Assembly: GCA_964352905.1 (NCBI GenBank)
Contig: CAYGTS010000002.1
Coordinates: 1-56,525 of the forward strand
Direction of reading: 5' to 3'
DNA: 56,525 bases
DNA from: CAYGTS01 sp964352905
Lineage (GTDB): Bacteria; Pseudomonadota; Gammaproteobacteria; JAHCLG01
Shown here: one piece after another, positions 1 to 7,606 of the stretch
Numbering within the stretch: position 1 is the stretch's first letter
How the letters are laid out: each line of letters opens with the position of its first letter
Notes under the pieces: model-generated
What the model saw: only the letters and a program-made list of their open reading frames with translations
What the model was told of the DNA's origin: nothing
The model's database searches: none
Made by a program: the position numbers and the translations under genes

Positions 1-50
1 AAATCTGAACGTTCTTGGTAAATACTGGCCTAACGGGGTGAGTAGATACC
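1..50. mobile_element. Family A repeat, right end only (A1)
   Basis: The segment begins with the module AAATCTGAACGTTCT and ends in GGGGTGAGTAGATAC, which matches the right-hand part of the family A repeats at 1312 and 18398. The left part lies outside the window, so its target duplication cannot be checked. Confidence 0.75.
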
Positions 51-132
51 TTTTTTATTCAATAGGTTAGGTGAGCGCGAGGTAAATACAACTAAGGAAC
101 GATTGGCTCTCTGTTTAAACTGCTCTCACCCA

Positions 133-180
133 ATAGTGCCAAAAGGCAATTAAATTGAAAATACTGCCGTTTGGCACTAT
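133..180. promoter_or_regulatory. Twin operator of the Xre-RES toxin-antitoxin operon
   Basis: Two 16-bp arms, 133-148 and 165-180, are inverted copies of each other with 15 of 16 bases matching. Each also contains a palindromic core TGCC-N4-GGCA (137-148 and 165-176) with centres 28 bp apart. One core lies upstream of the -35 box; the other lies in the spacer and its arm runs into the -10 box. This placement fits autorepression by the HTH antitoxin encoded just downstream. Binding itself is inferred. Confidence 0.75.
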
Positions 181-183
181 ACT
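155..183 (+). promoter_or_regulatory. Sigma-70 type promoter of the toxin-antitoxin operon
   Basis: A -35 box TTGAAA (155-160) and a -10 box TATACT (178-183) are separated by 17 bp, 33 bp before the antitoxin start codon. The inverted operator arms enclose and overlap it. Confidence 0.75.
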
Positions 184-215
184 AGAATTAACGAAATGCT
201 CTACAGGTATGCGCA

Positions 216-620
216 ATGAAAACGCACAATGCTAAAATGATTAATTCTTCCAATACTCACCAAAAAAGCAAAGTCGCACTTAAAGCTTTTTTTGGTATTT
301 GTGATCAATGGAATTTAAATGCTGAACAAGCTAGAGTTTTACTCGGTAACCCAGCGCCACGTACCTTTGCACGTTGGAAAAAATTAGATGATAATTTAAT
401 ACTCAATCAAGATAAGTTTGAAAGAATTTCCTATATCTTAGGGATCTATAAAGCATTAAGAATATTATTGCCAAACGCAGAGGCAGCTAATCAGTGGATT
501 CATAAACCCAATACCGCAACACTATTTGCAGGATGTCGTGCCTTAGATAAATTGTTACAAGGCAGGGTTATTGATCTTGCTGATGTGCGTCGCTATTTAG
601 ATGCTGAGCGAGGCGGATAG
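216..620 (+). CDS. Xre/MbcA/ParS-type antitoxin (DUF2384)
   Basis: A 134-residue protein. An N-terminal helical Xre-like part (about residues 20-65) holds the segment ARVLLGNPAPRTFARWKK, typical of MbcA/ParS/Xre antitoxins. It is followed by a DUF2384-like C-terminal part with the usual motif FAGCRALDKLLQG near residues 104-116. Such proteins bind and block the RES toxin encoded next to them and repress their own promoter. Its stop (618-620) lies 1 base before the toxin ATG at 622, so the two are probably translationally coupled. An AGGT element lies upstream of the ATG. The paired palindromic operators in the promoter support autoregulation. Confidence 0.85.
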   Translation: MKTHNAKMINSSNTHQKSKVALKAFFGICDQWNLNAEQARVLLGNPAPRTFARWKKLDDNLILNQDKFERISYILGIYKALRILLPNAEAANQWIHKPNTATLFAGCRALDKLLQGRVIDLADVRRYLDAERGG

Positions 621-621
621 C

Positions 622-1305
622 ATGAGAAAGCCGGCTGTTGCGGATTTATTACAAATTGATCACTATCGCATTATTCCTTCAGTTTATCCTCCCATCAATT
701 TCTTTGAAGAATTAGTCGATGCTTCAGAAATGGAAATACTATGGGAAATAGAAAGTCTGACTAATGAACGATTAATTGAAGAAACAGGCAATATTCATTT
801 AGTAAGACAAGAAGATCGCATCAGCGGTGCAGGTTCTTCAGTGGTGATGGCAGCGTTTACGCATATTGGAAAAAGTTCGCGTTTTACCAAGGGTAGTTAT
901 GGTGTTTACTATGCAGGTTTAGCACAAGAAACCGCACTACGTGAAACGATTTATCATCGTGAACGATTTATGCAAGCAACTCAACAGCAAGCAGGTGAAA
1001 TTACGATGCGTTGTTATAAAGGCAAAATTAATAAAGCATTACATGATATTCGCACCAAGCGTTTTCAAAGTTTACATGATCCTAACAGCTATATTGTTTC
1101 ACAAGACTTTGCCAGTAATATACGATCAACACAATCTTGGGGTTTAGTCTATAACAGTGTTCGGCACACAAAAGGACAATGTGTTGCTTTGTTTCGTCCA
1201 CCTGCCACAACAATTCCTAGGCAAGCACAGCATTTTGCTTATGTTTGGAATGGTAAAAAAATTACATCTGTTTATCAAAAGTCAGCACCGATTTTGAGTT
1301 TGTGA
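622..1305 (+). CDS. RES-domain toxin (NAD+-degrading family)
   Basis: A 227-residue protein with the RES signature: conserved Arg, Tyr and Glu positions in the stretch around residues 87-108, including SYGVYYAGLAQETALRE. Characterised RES toxins use these to cleave or phosphorolyse NAD+ and so arrest growth; that activity is known for the family, not shown here. I chose ATG 622 over the in-frame ATG 601 because 622 follows the antitoxin stop directly and has AGGCGG upstream. A family A repeat inserted right behind the stop, and its left target duplication overlaps the last two bases of the TGA. Confidence 0.87.
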   Translation: MRKPAVADLLQIDHYRIIPSVYPPINFFEELVDASEMEILWEIESLTNERLIEETGNIHLVRQEDRISGAGSSVVMAAFTHIGKSSRFTKGSYGVYYAGLAQETALRETIYHRERFMQATQQQAGEITMRCYKGKINKALHDIRTKRFQSLHDPNSYIVSQDFASNIRSTQSWGLVYNSVRHTKGQCVALFRPPATTIPRQAQHFAYVWNGKKITSVYQKSAPILSL

Positions 1306-1311
1306 TTTGGA

Positions 1312-1390
1312 GTAACTACTCACTCCGTAGCAGGGAATACCAAATCTGAACGTTCTGGTCAATATAAAGCCACAAGGGGTGAGCAGATAC
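1312..1390. mobile_element. Short family A repeat (A2), 79 bp
   Basis: The tips are GTAACTACTCA and TGAGCAGATAC. Flanks GATTTGGA (1304-1311) and GATTTGCA (1391-1398) match at 7 of 8 bases, the remains of an 8-bp target duplication. The copy keeps both tips and the module CAAATCTGAACGTTC but lacks the central stem-loop. It separates the convergent RES and prpB genes. Confidence 0.85.
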
Positions 1391-1400
1391 GATTTGCAAA

Positions 1401-2255
1401 TTATTCACTCATTTCCAAATCCAAATAAAAGTTTGTATCAATAATTTTTTCACGATCATTAAAACTTAGCAACTCACTTTGAATATTTTTAGAATCGCCA
1501 TGCTGCTTAATTTCAGCCAAGGTTTTTTGCATGGCATGGATCGCTGCGCGCTGCAAATCAGAGGGAATAATCACAATTTGATAACCTAATGCTTGTAATT
1601 TTTCGGCTGGAATTAATGGCGTTTTGCCGCCGTAAAACATATTGATTAATTTGGGTGCTTTAATGCTGTGCGCAATTTTTTCAATTTGTGTTTCAGTTGT
1701 GGGTGCTTCAACAAAAATAATATCAGCGCCAGCTGCAACATAAGCTTCAGCACGTGCTAGCGCTGCATCAAAGCCTTCAACTGCAATTGCATCGGTTCTG
1801 GCAATCACTTGAAAATCAGGATCGCTTATCACGTCTTTAGCAACTTTAATTTTATTAACCATTTCGGCGGTAGAAACTAACTGCTTATTATCCAAATGGC
1901 CGCAACGTTTAGGAAAAACTTGATCTTCTAAATGAATTGCGGCAACACCGGTGCGTTCAAAAAGTTTTACACAACGATAAACATTAGTGACATTGCCAAA
2001 GCCAGTATCGGCATCGGCAATCACGGGGATGTTAGTGACATCGCTAATTTGGGATAAACGTTCTAAGACTTCGGTGAAGCTTAAAAGACCCATATCAGGG
2101 TAGCCGCTGCTTCTGGCAATCGCGCCACCACTAACATAAATGGCTTTAAAACCGGCTTGCTCAACTAGCCGTGCCGATAAGCCATCGTAAACGCCTGGGC
2201 AAATTAAAGTTTCGCCGCTAGCGATGAGTTGTTTTAAAGCTGTGGTTTTTTTCAT
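1401..2255 (-). CDS. prpB: Methylisocitrate lyase (PrpB; isocitrate lyase/PEP mutase superfamily)
   Basis: A 284-residue TIM-barrel enzyme. It shows the metal-site motif DADTGFG (81-87) and the active-site loop KRCGH (116-120), the form seen in PrpB, followed by NKQLVS. PrpB cleaves 2-methylisocitrate to pyruvate and succinate in the methylcitrate cycle that clears propionyl-CoA. The ATG overlaps the acnA stop (TAATG), so the pair is one translationally coupled unit. No prpC (methylcitrate synthase) is in the window. A different PEP-mutase-family lyase activity cannot be fully excluded. Confidence 0.88.
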   Translation of the reverse strand: MKKTTALKQLIASGETLICPGVYDGLSARLVEQAGFKAIYVSGGAIARSSGYPDMGLLSFTEVLERLSQISDVTNIPVIADADTGFGNVTNVYRCVKLFERTGVAAIHLEDQVFPKRCGHLDNKQLVSTAEMVNKIKVAKDVISDPDFQVIARTDAIAVEGFDAALARAEAYVAAGADIIFVEAPTTETQIEKIAHSIKAPKLINMFYGGKTPLIPAEKLQALGYQIVIIPSDLQRAAIHAMQKTLAEIKQHGDSKNIQSELLSFNDREKIIDTNFYLDLEMSE

Positions 2256-4930
2256 TACGCATGTCCCTTTGCTAAATTACGCAACACGTATTGTAAGATA
2301 CCGCCGTTAACATAGTATTCCACTTCGTTTTGGGTATCGATACGTGAGGTTAAAGTGACTTCTTTACTGTCGCCGTTAGTATAATGAATCACGGCCTTAA
2401 CATCCATGCGTGGTTTAAGATCTTGCAGGTTAAGAATATCAACCGTTTCAGATCCCGTTAATTTTAAGGTTTTGCGTGTTTGATTTTCTTTAAATTGCAA
2501 GGGTAATACGCCCATACCAATTAAATTTGAACGATGGATGCGTTCATAACTTTCTGCAATGACCGCCTTAACACCAAGCAGTAATGTGCCTTTGGCCGCC
2601 CAGTCACGTGATGAACCGGTACCGTATTCTTTACCGGCAATCACCACTAAGCTTTTACCAGCTTGTTGGTATTTCATGGCCGCATCATAAATAGCCATAG
2701 TTTCACCGTTAGGAATGTATTGTGTAAAACCACCTTCGATACCGGGCACCATTTCATTACGAATGCGAATATTGGCAAAAGTACCGCGCATCATCACTTC
2801 GTGATTACCGCGGCGTGAACCGTAAGAGTTGAAATCAACCGGTTTAACGCCATGAGCAATTAAATATTTGCCAGCAGGGCTATCCGCTTTAATGGCGCCT
2901 GCTGGTGAAATGTGATCGGTTGTTACGCTATCACCTAATAGCGCTAAGATATTGGCTTGTTTAATATCTTGAATTGCACTCGGCTGCATTTTAATGTTTT
3001 CAAAAAAAGGCGGTAATTGCACATAAGTGGATTCATCACTCCATTGATAGGTTTTGCCAACGGCCACCGGAATTTCTTGCCATTCATCATCACCGGAAAA
3101 GACATCGGCGTACTCGGTGCGGAACATATCGCCAGTAACGTTTTGCAGTTCTGCATGAATTTCGCTATTAGAAGGCCAAATATCTTTCAAATAAACAGGG
3201 TTACCGTCACGATCTTTGCCAATGGCATCTTTTTCAAGATTAATATTGGTTGTGCCTGCGATTGCATAGGCCACGACTAAAGGAGGAGAGGCTAACCAAT
3301 TGGCTTTAACCAAGGGATGAATACGGCCTTCAAAGTTACGATTACCTGATAATACAGCACAAACGACTAAATCATGGTTATTGATGGTATCAGAAATATC
3401 ATCGGATAATGGGCCGGAGTTACCAATACACGTGGTGCAACCATAACCGACTAAATTAAAGCCTAAATCGTTTAAATGTGTTTGCAAACCGGATTTATCT
3501 AAATATTCGGTGACGACTTTAGATCCAGGTGCTAATGAAGTTTTAACCCAAGGTTTGCGCGTTAACCCTTTGGCTAAGGCTTTTTTCGCGACTAAACCTG
3601 CGGCTAACATTACGCTTGGATTGGATGTGTTGGTGCAACTGGTAATGGCTGCAATCACCACATCACCATGATGCATTTCAAAATCATTGTTTTTTACTTT
3701 ATAACTTGTTTTAGCTTGTTCAGTTTTGTTACGTTCTTCTAAAACTTTAGCAAAGGCTTGTGGTAAATCTTCTACATTCACTTTATCTTGTGGGCGTTTT
3801 GGGCCGGCAACACTGGGTTTAACCGTGGTTAAATCTAACTCTAAAATATCAGTAAAAACGGGTTCAGGCGTGTTTTTGTCATGCCATAAGCCTTGTTCTT
3901 TGCAATAACTTTCAACTAGGTTAATCGTTTGCGGATCACGGCCAGAGAGTGTTAAATAATCTAAGGTGAGCTGATCAATGGGGAAAAAGCCACAAGTTGC
4001 GCCGTATTCAGGTGCCATATTACCGATGGTAGCACGGTCAGCTAATGGTAATTCGCTTAAACCCGGGCCGAAATATTCAACGAATTTACCCACCACACCT
4101 TTGGCACGCAGCATTTGTGTTACGGTTAAGACTAAATCAGTCGCGGTCACGCCTTCACGTAATTTGCCAGATAATTTAAAACCAATCACTTCGGGAATTA
4201 ACATTGAAAATGGTTGCCCCAAAATCGCGGCTTCCGCTTCAATACCACCAACCCCCCAGCCTAATACACCCAAGCCATTAATCATCGTGGTGTGACTGTC
4301 GGTGCCGACTAATGTGTCAGGATAGGCAAATACTTTGCCATCAACTTTTTTTTGCCAAACACATTGGGCTAAATACTCTAGATTAACTTGATGGCAAATA
4401 CCGGTACCCGGTGGTACCACTTGGAAATTATTGAAGGCTTTTTGGCCCCAGCGCAAAAATTCATAACGCTCATAGTTACGTTGCATTTCAGTTCGTACGT
4501 TAATGCTAAAGGCATCTTTGGTTGCAAAACTATCGACTTGCACGGAATGATCGATGATTAAATCAACGGGTGATAACGGATTAATTTTATTGGGATCACC
4601 GCCTAGGCTTTGCATGGCGTCACGCATTGCGGCTAAATCAACCACAGCAGGTACGCCGGTGAAATCTTGCATAAGAACACGCGCAGGATGATAAGCAATT
4701 TCGCGATCGGAGGTTTTGGTTTTTAACCACTGCGCTAAGGCTTCAATATCTTTTTTCTCAACGGCTTTGCTGTCTTGGTAGCGCAATAAATTTTCAAGTA
4801 GAATTTTGAGAGAGAAGGGCAAGCGACTCACATCACCTAAACCTTGTTGTTCAGCTGCTTTGATGCTGAAATAGTGATATTCTTTGTTATTAACGGTTAA
4901 GGTTTTTTGTACGTTAAATTGATCGGCCAC
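2255..4930 (-). CDS. acnA: Aconitate hydratase A
   Basis: An 891-residue aconitase of the AcnA/IRP type, the normal length. The three cluster ligands are visible as C432 (in TSCTNTSNP) and C498/C501 (in GCTTCIGNSGP), three positions below the E. coli AcnA numbering. It isomerises citrate and isocitrate in the TCA cycle. In the methylcitrate cycle, aconitases hydrate 2-methyl-cis-aconitate, which fits coupling to prpB. Translation appears to start at GTG (4930) with GAGGAG seven bases upstream. A good promoter sits in the gap to the divergent crcB. Confidence 0.95.
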   Translation of the reverse strand: MADQFNVQKTLTVNNKEYHYFSIKAAEQQGLGDVSRLPFSLKILLENLLRYQDSKAVEKKDIEALAQWLKTKTSDREIAYHPARVLMQDFTGVPAVVDLAAMRDAMQSLGGDPNKINPLSPVDLIIDHSVQVDSFATKDAFSINVRTEMQRNYERYEFLRWGQKAFNNFQVVPPGTGICHQVNLEYLAQCVWQKKVDGKVFAYPDTLVGTDSHTTMINGLGVLGWGVGGIEAEAAILGQPFSMLIPEVIGFKLSGKLREGVTATDLVLTVTQMLRAKGVVGKFVEYFGPGLSELPLADRATIGNMAPEYGATCGFFPIDQLTLDYLTLSGRDPQTINLVESYCKEQGLWHDKNTPEPVFTDILELDLTTVKPSVAGPKRPQDKVNVEDLPQAFAKVLEERNKTEQAKTSYKVKNNDFEMHHGDVVIAAITSCTNTSNPSVMLAAGLVAKKALAKGLTRKPWVKTSLAPGSKVVTEYLDKSGLQTHLNDLGFNLVGYGCTTCIGNSGPLSDDISDTINNHDLVVCAVLSGNRNFEGRIHPLVKANWLASPPLVVAYAIAGTTNINLEKDAIGKDRDGNPVYLKDIWPSNSEIHAELQNVTGDMFRTEYADVFSGDDEWQEIPVAVGKTYQWSDESTYVQLPPFFENIKMQPSAIQDIKQANILALLGDSVTTDHISPAGAIKADSPAGKYLIAHGVKPVDFNSYGSRRGNHEVMMRGTFANIRIRNEMVPGIEGGFTQYIPNGETMAIYDAAMKYQQAGKSLVVIAGKEYGTGSSRDWAAKGTLLLGVKAVIAESYERIHRSNLIGMGVLPLQFKENQTRKTLKLTGSETVDILNLQDLKPRMDVKAVIHYTNGDSKEVTLTSRIDTQNEVEYYVNGGILQYVLRNLAKGHA

Positions 4931-4968
4931 AGTGGTCTCCTCTTTTGGCGCATTTGTAAATTGGCCAT

Positions 4969-4998
4969 ATTATACGCTTTTTTAGTTGATGTTGTGAA
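4969..4998 (-). promoter_or_regulatory. Promoter of acnA-prpB
   Basis: On the minus strand a perfect -10 box TATAAT (4974-4969) follows a -35 box TTCACA (4998-4993) with an 18-bp spacer. The transcript would start about 30 bases before the acnA GTG. The divergent crcB begins at 5008, so the -35 box lies next to the crcB ribosome binding site. Confidence 0.65.
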
Positions 4999-5007
4999 GG
5001 ATAGGTG

Positions 5008-5382
5008 ATGCTAAATCTCTTGCTAATTTTTGTCGGTGCGGGCTTAGGTGGTGTTTTACGCTACGGTATGGTGAGCGGTGTTTATGCGCTAATCAATCGG
5101 CAATTTCCCTATGGCACATTGGTGGTTAATGTCACCGGCAGTTTTATCATGGGATTTTTATTTGTCGTGTTGTTTGATCGTTATCATGGCGTTGCTCCTC
5201 ATTTACGCGCGTTATTATTGATTGGATTGCTTGGCGGTTACACCACGTTTTCCTCTTTTTCGATTGAAACGTTGAGCTTGTTAGAAAGCGGGGCTTGGTT
5301 AAGTGCCTTGCTCAATATTTTGTTCAGTATTATGTTGTGCTTATTAGCTGTTTGGTTGGGGGCTTTGGTAGGTCGGCAGTAG
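5008..5382 (+). CDS. crcB: Fluoride exporter CrcB/Fluc
   Basis: A 124-residue, four-helix membrane protein of the Fluc family, which forms dimeric channels that let fluoride leave the cell. Visible signatures are GGVLRYG near the N terminus, YGTLVVNVTGSF in the second segment and GLLGGYTTFSSFS in the third, including the Asn and the Thr/Phe residues that line the pore. ATG 5008 is preferred over the in-frame GTG 5005 because GAAGGA lies at better spacing. No fluoride riboswitch fold was recognised in the 74-bp gap upstream. Confidence 0.92.
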   Translation: MLNLLLIFVGAGLGGVLRYGMVSGVYALINRQFPYGTLVVNVTGSFIMGFLFVVLFDRYHGVAPHLRALLLIGLLGGYTTFSSFSIETLSLLESGAWLSALLNILFSIMLCLLAVWLGALVGRQ

Positions 5383-5399
5383 TGAGGGGTAACTTGGCT

Positions 5400-5571
5400 C
5401 AGTAATTCCCGGCGAGATGTTGAATAACTCAAGAACGGTCAGATTTGAGGCAAGGTCACATTAAAAACACTAAAACACGCGCTTTACACATAATAAATGA
5501 GCACATTTTTTAGTGTTTTTAATGTGAGATTGCCCAAATATGGCTGTTCCTCGCTACACCGGGAATTGCTG
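5400..5571. mobile_element. Family B repeat (B1), full length, 172 bp
   Basis: The tips are CAGTAATTCCCGG and CCGGGAATTGCTG. Flanks AACTTGGCT at 5391-5399 and 5572-5580 are an exact 9-bp target duplication. Inner arms CACATTAAAAACACTAAAA and their complement form a long hairpin around a loop containing ATAAATGAGCA. There is no coding capacity for a transposase. Confidence 0.93.
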
Positions 5572-5595
5572 AACTTGGCTACACACAGTATAAAG

Positions 5596-5659
5596 GTAAC
5601 TACTCACCCCGCAGCGGGGATTGCCAAATATCGGCGTTCCCAGCTACGGAGTGAGTTAC
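5596..5659. mobile_element. Short family A repeat (A3), 64 bp
   Basis: The tips are GTAACTACTCA and GGAGTGAGTTAC, with one subterminal module (CCAAATATCGGCGTTCCC) left and the central hairpin missing. Flanking octamers do not match, so it is either old or rearranged. Together with B1 it fills the stretch between crcB and the next gene. Confidence 0.75.
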
Positions 5660-5716
5660 ATTGATTGTTGCTATGTTACCACACCGTTAAGATTTTAGTT
5701 AATAGGGATAAAAACT

Positions 5717-7231
5717 ATGAAAGAATTGGCATTGGAAGGCATTAATCAATTCTCTTCAGTAAAATCATTGCGTAATGGCAAACGTCAAGCAGGGAGCTTA
5801 AAATTTCAGCATGTTGCGTGTGCTTGCGCGCAACATAAAAATCTCCCGCAGCCTGCTTTGTTAGATCAGAATAATAAAATTTTGTGTTTTACAGGAAAAA
5901 ATAAAAATCTCGATTGTCATTTTATACCCATAGTGACAAGTCAAATTGATACAGCAACGACAACAGATGGAACGTTACTATTAGCTTATTATCAATTTTT
6001 TAGCCAACATCATAATTGGCGAGTGCGTGCGGCTGTTGCCGTTGGAATTTGCCGTTATCATCGAGGTGAAGTAAGAAACCAACTATTAGAAATGTTGATT
6101 AGGGATCGGCACTATGCAGTTAATCTAGCTGTTGTGCAGGCACTAATAGATCAAAAAACACAGCCAGCAAACGTGTTATTACAACGATTTGCTAAAGATA
6201 ATGAAGTATCTAAACGAGCGCGCATGCTCATTACTAATAGTCTAAAAAAACAAAATGCGCGGATAAAATTAGAAAAAGAATTAGGGCCTCAAACAATAGC
6301 CATTTTAAAAAAGAAAAAAATCAATTATTGGAGTAAACCTAGAGCACCCTACAGGAATCATCCTAATGCAACGCAAAAAATTTTTTTTAAAATGCCAAAC
6401 ACAAAAAATTGGCAAGCGCTTTTGTTAAAGCGTCACACAAAAAACAAAAAACAACAAAGTAAACGCGATTATGCTGCGGATTTATTTTCACAAGCAGTTT
6501 ATCATAACGTCGCATTTAAAAAGCAGCATAGAAAAAAAGATAAGCCTTGTCATTTTCGAAAGAAAACAGGACTATTAACGGTACAAGGATTTCATTATAA
6601 AAAAGCAGCGTCTATTAGCACACCTAAACCGAGTGAAATTTATTGGGCAGTAGCACAACGTGATGATCCTAAATTATCTCGACCAGTGCTTGTTTTAGAG
6701 GCACAAGATAATCAAGCGAAAAAATGGTGGGTTATACCTCTTACAAGCCAAGCTTGTTTTGCGTGCAATACTGCGGGAAGCGCACCGTTTGCGATTAAAG
6801 TCGATAATGTAATGAGTTATGTGCAATTACAGCAGTGTCGTCTTATAGAGAAGCAACATTTAATTCGCTATTGCATGACGTTACCGGAAGGATTATTTTC
6901 TGAGATCCAACAGGCAAGACAGCAGTTGCACCGAGTTGTTAAGGTGCCAACGCGAAAAAATAAATTAGTACCAAAGAAAATGAATCAAAACCGTAGCTGG
7001 AGCAATTTAAAACCAGACGAAGGCACCTTAATGTATACGCCTGTATCAGCAGCAAGTGCTAAGCAATCTTATCATGCCGCTGTTGCAGTTGTGCCGAAAG
7101 AAACAGTTGGCCCTATTTTAAATGAATATATTAGCGCCTTATTAAAGAAGCAAGGTTTATTCAAGCTGGCTAGGGGTTTGAAGCAGCCACCTCAGCAGAA
7201 GTTCAGGCATCAGGCTATGGCTAAACCATGA
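5717..7231 (+). CDS. Basic protein with HEAT-like region and MazF/PemK-like domain
   Basis: A 504-residue protein with no full-length family that I recognise. Residues about 90-185 read as HEAT/ARM-type helical repeats (NWRVRAAVAVGICRY and following). A lysine-rich linker comes next. Residues about 306-408 align by eye with the MazF/PemK fold: EIYWAVAQ, LSRPVLVLE with Arg322 (MazF Arg29 position), VIPLTSQ with Thr343 (Thr52 position), SAPFAIKVDN, and the closing YVQLQQCRLIEKQHLIRY plus helix. That would predict an endoribonuclease barrel inside a large protein. No separate antitoxin gene is adjacent. AGGG lies upstream of the ATG. The stop lies within the 9-bp target site of repeat B2. Mobile repeats on both sides suggest an accessory locus. 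Confidence 0.7.
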   Translation: MKELALEGINQFSSVKSLRNGKRQAGSLKFQHVACACAQHKNLPQPALLDQNNKILCFTGKNKNLDCHFIPIVTSQIDTATTTDGTLLLAYYQFFSQHHNWRVRAAVAVGICRYHRGEVRNQLLEMLIRDRHYAVNLAVVQALIDQKTQPANVLLQRFAKDNEVSKRARMLITNSLKKQNARIKLEKELGPQTIAILKKKKINYWSKPRAPYRNHPNATQKIFFKMPNTKNWQALLLKRHTKNKKQQSKRDYAADLFSQAVYHNVAFKKQHRKKDKPCHFRKKTGLLTVQGFHYKKAASISTPKPSEIYWAVAQRDDPKLSRPVLVLEAQDNQAKKWWVIPLTSQACFACNTAGSAPFAIKVDNVMSYVQLQQCRLIEKQHLIRYCMTLPEGLFSEIQQARQQLHRVVKVPTRKNKLVPKKMNQNRSWSNLKPDEGTLMYTPVSAASAKQSYHAAVAVVPKETVGPILNEYISALLKKQGLFKLARGLKQPPQQKFRHQAMAKP

Positions 7232-7236
7232 TCAAG

Positions 7237-7597
7237 CAGTAATTCCCGCTGTAGTTGGGAATAGCCATATTTGGGCAATCTCACGTTAAAAACCCCAAAA
7301 AATGTGCTCATTTATCATGTATAAACTGCGCTATTTTTTGAAATTTTGTAACTATTCAGTAAATTTAATTGTGAATTTACCAAGAACGTCCATATTTGGG
7401 CTAAAAACGGCGAAAATATTTTTGAGAAAGCGCAGTGTATGAGTTATACATGAGCATTTCGATAAAAGATTTTCGCCGTTTTTAGCCCAAATATGGACGT
7501 TCCCCTCTACAGGGTGAATAGTTACGAAATTTTTAACGTGACCTTGCCTCAAATCTAACTGTTCTTGAGTAATCAAACATTACGGCGGGAATCGCTG
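7237..7597. mobile_element. Family B repeat (B2), interrupted by a family A copy
   Basis: The tips are CAGTAATTCCCGC and GCGGGAATCGCTG. Exact 9-bp duplications ATGATCAAG flank it at 7228-7236 and 7598-7606. A complete A copy (A4) sits in its right stem arm. Without A4 the B copy is about 175 bp. The insertion site is the junction of the convergent stop codons of the HEAT/MazF-like gene and rpoH. Confidence 0.93.
7348..7525. mobile_element. Family A repeat (A4), full length, nested in B2
   Basis: This is the canonical 178-bp form, with tips GTAACTATTCA and TGAATAGTTAC. Exact 8-bp duplications GAAATTTT lie at 7340-7347 and 7526-7533, both inside the B2 stem arm. The central arms contain CGGCG and CGCCG, and the loop reads GCGCAGTGTATGAGTTATAC. 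It is the youngest layer at this locus. Confidence 0.95.
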
Positions 7598-7606
7598 ATG
7601 ATCAAG

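Noticed and set aside
133..180. Inverted repeat as a CRISPR or attachment site
   Set aside because: There are only two arms, placed exactly over promoter boxes of a toxin-antitoxin operon, so an operator explains it better.
4931..5007. Possible fluoride riboswitch before crcB
   Set aside because: The gap is short, is occupied by the acnA promoter, and shows no crcB-motif pseudoknot that I can recognise.
7352..7576. Minus-strand open frame of 74 codons across the nested repeats
   Set aside because: It lies wholly inside repeats A4 and B2, and a similar frame recurs in other A copies, so it follows from repeat sequence.
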